Origin: JBCCFC01 sp965213595
Lineage (GTDB): Bacteria; Chloroflexota; Anaerolineae; Caldilineales; Caldilineaceae
Length of the DNA stretch: 64,000 bases
Reading direction: 5' to 3'
Assembly: GCA_965213595.1 (NCBI GenBank)
Contig: CBDBZO010000002.1
Span: 1,596,319 to 1,660,318, forward strand
The translations under genes were made by a program, and so were the position numbers. This document shows, piece after piece, positions 60,890-64,000 of the stretch. The stretch's first letter is position 1, and every line of letters begins with the position of its first letter. The notes below the pieces were generated by a model that worked only from the letters and a program-made list of their open reading frames with translations, was not told where the DNA came from and made no database searches.

Positions 60890-61492
60890 CTACCCCGTCG
60901 GCTGCACGATGCTCTTCCACGCCAGATTGTTGCGCATGACGCCCAGCGAATCGCGCTGCGCCGGGAACAAATCGCCCAGCGTGTCGAGGATGTTCATCAG
61001 CAGCGTGGGCACGAGCGGATTGTTTTGCGCCAGCAGCAGCGGCATGTACGTCAGCCGCGGGCGACCGTCCGGCGTGCAGTGGAATTGGCGCAGGGCGTCG
61101 TCGTCCAGCCGATACACGGCACAGTTGACCGTGCCTGCCAGCACCGGCACGCCCTGGTGATGCGCACCATCGCGGTCGATCCAGCCGACGGCGATGATAC
61201 CGACGAGCGTCGCCGTCTCGGCCAGATAGTCCGGCGCGAAAACCTCCAGCTCCGCCGAGGGGCTAAGGCGCGGCCCCATGTTGCCAAAGTCTGGGTTGAC
61301 GAGCAGCGTGTTGTAAATCACGCCGATGAGTTGACTGCCGCTTTCGAGCTGGATGGCGGCAAAGGTGCCAAACGAGTAATCAGTCGGCTCCGGCAGCGGC
61401 CCGTCGCTCTCGCCGGGCGCATCGATCTGGCAGACGTAGTCGACGTGGGTGTTGGATTTGACGATTTTGCCAATGCGGATGGGATTAGACAT
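60890..61492 (-). CDS. Uncharacterised protein, possible HAS-barrel-like fold
   Basis: This 200-residue protein starts IRIGKIVKSNTHVDYVCQID and continues with YSFGTFAAIQLESGSQLIGVI. That resembles the HAS-barrel that precedes HerA-type ATPases (G-K-I-V followed by a G-x-x-V/I-x-I strand). The ATPase domain itself is absent. The rest (VGIIAVGWIDRDGAHHQGVP, then NPLVPTLLMNILDTLGDLFP) is mixed alpha/beta. It may be a partner or adaptor of a HerA-like ATPase encoded elsewhere. This is a weak structural guess. Confidence 0.65.
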   Translation of the reverse strand: MSNPIRIGKIVKSNTHVDYVCQIDAPGESDGPLPEPTDYSFGTFAAIQLESGSQLIGVIYNTLLVNPDFGNMGPRLSPSAELEVFAPDYLAETATLVGIIAVGWIDRDGAHHQGVPVLAGTVNCAVYRLDDDALRQFHCTPDGRPRLTYMPLLLAQNNPLVPTLLMNILDTLGDLFPAQRDSLGVMRNNLAWKSIVQPTG

Positions 61493-61569
61493 CAGGGAAA
61501 ATGCTCAAAGAAATTTAGCCGCGGATAAACGCGGATAAACGCGGATTTTGGCTGGTCACGTCGCGGGAT

Positions 61570-61881
61570 TTAGTCCGCCGCCACGGCTTCCCAGCTTTGG
61601 GCCATTTTGATAAATTCGTCTTTGTAGCGCGGCCAATTGCGCAGCGTCTCCGGATCAAAGTCTGCATCGTTGGGCCAGACGAGCGTTTGCACTTCTTCGT
61701 CGAGCCTTACTTGATTGAAGAAGTTCAAGTCGCGCAGCGGGCTGAATAGCTCACCGTACAGAATCGGCTCAAAGTTGATGGTCTGTTCGGTCTGATCGTC
61801 AAACGAAATTCGCAGCGTATATGGGCCGACAATTTTAAAGTCGGTCACGCAGTAAATTTCGTGGTGATAATTTTGCGACAT
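61570..61881 (-). CDS. DUF2442 domain protein
   Basis: This 103-residue protein has VTDFKIVGPYTLRISFDDQ, then INFEPILYGELFSPLRDLNF and VWPNDADFDPETL, the DUF2442 pattern. Its function is unknown. It commonly pairs with DUF4160, as here, where the DUF4160 gene ends 11 bases upstream on the same strand. A protein-antidote relationship has been suggested by gene pairing but is not shown by sequence. Confidence 0.9.
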   Translation of the reverse strand: MSQNYHHEIYCVTDFKIVGPYTLRISFDDQTEQTINFEPILYGELFSPLRDLNFFNQVRLDEEVQTLVWPNDADFDPETLRNWPRYKDEFIKMAQSWEAVAAD

Positions 61882-61892
61882 CGATTTGCTCC

Positions 61893-62162
61893 TTATTCTA
61901 ATCCCTCAATCTTAAACGCCGGGCGACTGCTCTGCAAATGTGACCAGTTTGCCATCAACTCGTCCCGATGTAAATGTATCCACTTCTCAACATATTTGCG
62001 CTGCCGCCGGGGAAGTCTGCCTGCTAACAGTTCAACCTCATCTATCGCAAACACAGCCTTTTGCCCTTGATAGTGTGCATGTAAATGAGGTCGGTGGTGT
62101 GGTTCACCGACCTCGACGTGCATCCGAATGGCAACACCATAGAATCGAGAAAGCGTCGGCAT
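61893..62162 (-). CDS. DUF4160 domain protein
   Basis: This 89-residue protein starts MPTLSRFYGVAIRMHVEV. It has the histidine-rich HHRPHLHAHYQGQKAVFAI motif and GRLPRRQRKYVEKWIHLHRDELMANW, all typical of DUF4160. The clustered histidines could bind a metal. Its ATG directly follows the metG stop codon, so it is probably translated from the metG message, and it is followed by DUF2442. Confidence 0.92.
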   Translation of the reverse strand: MPTLSRFYGVAIRMHVEVGEPHHRPHLHAHYQGQKAVFAIDEVELLAGRLPRRQRKYVEKWIHLHRDELMANWSHLQSSRPAFKIEGLE

Positions 62163-63923
62163 TTACTCCTCATCCTCCAGCTTGACGAAGAGCGCGCTCG
62201 GCGACTGCAGCGCCTGCCCCGCCGACAGCTCCCCCACTGTTTGTCCCTCTACTGGCCAGCGACCGCTTGCTTCGCTGCCATCATAGCGCAGCACCAGATG
62301 CTCGCCCCGCGCGTCCTCGACCCGCTCGGTGTACTGCCGCCCAAAGAGCGGCTGGTCGTAGCCGAGCAGCGCGTGCAGCTGCTCGCTGCTGTGTGGCAAA
62401 ATCGGCGACCACATAATTTTGAGCCAGTCGATGGCCTGTAGCGCGACGTAGACCGCCGTGGCCGCGGCCTGCGGATCCTCCTTAATCGACTTCCAGGGCG
62501 CTTGGTCGCTCAGGTACTGGTTGACGCGCTGGCTCAGCCGACGCACTTCTGTTAGCGCCGCCTTGAGCTTGACCGCATCGTAAAGCGCACCGACGCTGTC
62601 AAAACCCGCGCGAATTTCGTCCAGCAGCGCCCGGTCGACTTCGTCGAGTTCGCCCGGCGCGGGAACCTGTCCATCAAAGCGCTTGTAGGCAAAGCCGAGC
62701 ACGCGGTTGACGAGGTTGCCCCAGTTCGCCACCAGCTCGTTGTTGACGCGGTCGCGGAAATCATCCCACGTAAACTCCACGTCCGAAGTCTCCGGCGCGA
62801 GCGCCGTGAGCACGTAGCGCCACGCGTCGGGCTGGTACTCTTCGAGCACCGTGTTGAAGCCGATGACGTTACCGCGGCTGGTGCTAAACTGCGAGCCGCC
62901 GAGGTTGAGATATTCGTTGGCCGGTACGTCGTAGGGCAGGTTCAACTCTTCGCTACCTTCGTTGTAGCCGATCAACATGCCGGGCCAGATGATCGTGTGA
63001 AAGGGAATGTTGTCCTTGCCGATAAAGTTGTAGATGCGCGCATTGGGATTGACCGTCGCGTCCCACCACCGCCGCCACGCGCTCTGCTCTTCGTCACCCC
63101 GCAGCGCACCCCACTCGATGGCTGCGCTCAGGTAGCCGATCACCGCGTCGTACCAGACGTAGATGCGCTTGCTATCGTAACCCTCCAGCGGAATCGTCAC
63201 GCCCCAGTCGATGTCGCGCGTAATGGGGCGGCCGCGCAGCTCGCGCAGATCGAGCTGGCCACGGGTGAAGTTGCGCACGTTGGGCCGCCAGTGCTCCTTG
63301 TCGGCCAGGTAGGCGATCAGCGGCTCGTTCATCTTGGCCATGTCGAGAAAGAAGTGCTCGGTCTCGCGCACTTCTAAATCGGTGTTGCCCGTGATCTTCG
63401 AGCGCGGATTTTTCAGTTCGAGCGCGTCGTAGAGCGAGCCGCAGTTGTCGCACTGATCGCCGCGCGCATCCTCGAAGCCGCAAACGGGGCACGTGCCCTC
63501 GACGTAGCGGTCGGCCAGGAAGCGATTGGCCTCTGGGTCAAAGAGCTGCTGCTGCACGTCCTGGTAGACGTACCCGTTTTCCAGGTGCGTCAAAAACATC
63601 TGCTGCGTCACGTCCCAGTGATTTTGCGTGTCGGTGTGGGTGTAGAGGTCAAAGGTCAACCCCATGGCGAGGCAGCCGTCGACAAACATCCGGTGGTACT
63701 TGCGGATGATCTCCTCCGGCGCAACGCCCTCCTTCTCGGCCTGCAGCGTGATCGGCGTGCCGTGCGTATCCGAGCCGCTGACCATCAGCACCTCGTTGCC
63801 GGCCAGGCGCTGGTAGCGCGCAAAAATATCCGGCGGCAGGTAGGCTCCGGCAATCTGCCCAATATGTTTTTCGCCGTTAACGTAAGGCCAGGCTACGCCG
63901 ACGAGGATGTTTTGATTGGTCAT
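62163..63923 (-). CDS. metG: Methionyl-tRNA synthetase
   Basis: This class I synthetase charges tRNA-Met and is essential for translation. The HIGH-type signature is PYVNGEKHIGQIAGAYLPPD. The zinc knuckle uses CPVC and CDNC pairs at about residues 144-163. The KMSKS-type loop reads QFSTSRGN instead of K-M-S-K-S. The anticodon-binding helical domain follows. At 586 residues it lacks the C-terminal tRNA-binding extension of longer MetG forms. Two small DUF4160/DUF2442 genes follow in probable operon. Start ATG 63923. Confidence 0.96.
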   Translation of the reverse strand: MTNQNILVGVAWPYVNGEKHIGQIAGAYLPPDIFARYQRLAGNEVLMVSGSDTHGTPITLQAEKEGVAPEEIIRKYHRMFVDGCLAMGLTFDLYTHTDTQNHWDVTQQMFLTHLENGYVYQDVQQQLFDPEANRFLADRYVEGTCPVCGFEDARGDQCDNCGSLYDALELKNPRSKITGNTDLEVRETEHFFLDMAKMNEPLIAYLADKEHWRPNVRNFTRGQLDLRELRGRPITRDIDWGVTIPLEGYDSKRIYVWYDAVIGYLSAAIEWGALRGDEEQSAWRRWWDATVNPNARIYNFIGKDNIPFHTIIWPGMLIGYNEGSEELNLPYDVPANEYLNLGGSQFSTSRGNVIGFNTVLEEYQPDAWRYVLTALAPETSDVEFTWDDFRDRVNNELVANWGNLVNRVLGFAYKRFDGQVPAPGELDEVDRALLDEIRAGFDSVGALYDAVKLKAALTEVRRLSQRVNQYLSDQAPWKSIKEDPQAAATAVYVALQAIDWLKIMWSPILPHSSEQLHALLGYDQPLFGRQYTERVEDARGEHLVLRYDGSEASGRWPVEGQTVGELSAGQALQSPSALFVKLEDEE

Positions 63924-64000
63924 TGTGTCTTGCTTTCTTTCTCATATTCTTTTGTAAAATGAAAATAGTTGTATGTGGAATTCGTGTCAAGTCCTGAAAT

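Overview
This looks like a high-GC bacterial chromosome segment, most likely from a Chloroflexota bacterium of the Anaerolineae/Caldilineae type. That is an inference from gene content: Pro/Thr-rich membrane-anchored surface proteins, a repeat-rich secreted protein ending in YLPLVTR, SH3 lipoproteins, a sucrose-phosphate synthase/phosphatase fusion, CtaG, translin, a CHAT-NTPase-TPR gene and many palindromic intergenic repeats. No rRNA, tRNA or ribosomal protein gene was found to test it. Layout: 1-7.4 kb (minus strand) holds an acidic membrane protein cut by the left edge, ManC, DprA, a BrnA-like antitoxin with a BrnT toxin gene broken by a stop codon, and LutA-like, alpha/beta-hydrolase and M24 peptidase genes. 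8-13.1 kb (plus) holds ssb, translin, an adenosine-deaminase homologue, a tiny Cas4-like membrane protein and a large unknown protein. 13.2-17.2 kb is an OpuC-type osmolyte ABC importer with an antitoxin-like gene on the opposite strand inside it. 17.4-25 kb (minus) has a K+ channel, a GNAT protein, RmlB, RmlA with a coupled ORF, and a Gfo/Idh/MocA oxidoreductase. 25-30.4 kb has two HNH-nuclease modules, UbiE/MenG, a DJ-1/PfpI protein, GDPD and an ElyC-like protein. 30.4-37.1 kb is an accessory island: a 268-bp tandem repeat, a CHAT-NTPase-TPR gene split by an IS5 element, a small membrane protein and VapBC. 37.1-64 kb has CobS, surface proteins, CtaG, IS982, XseA, IS701, an M14-like peptidase, SPS-SPP, an ABC-2 permease, SCP2, an AI-2E-family permease, SDR-like genes, two aldo/keto reductases and a metG-DUF4160-DUF2442 cluster. 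The most unusual content is mobile DNA. At least five 100-210 bp non-autonomous elements share terminal inverted repeats and 3-bp TNA target duplications but carry different palindromic cores. One of them interrupts an HNH nuclease gene, and removing it together with one TTA copy restores a 139-residue reading frame in register with a paralogue about 3 kb away. Likewise, removing the IS5 element and 3 bp restores a 1233-residue CHAT-NTPase-TPR frame. The 3' end of that gene has also spilled into a 268-bp tandem array. Two HNH modules, each paired with a small helical-tailed protein, and the CHAT gene with its small membrane partner are the best candidates for poorly described systems.
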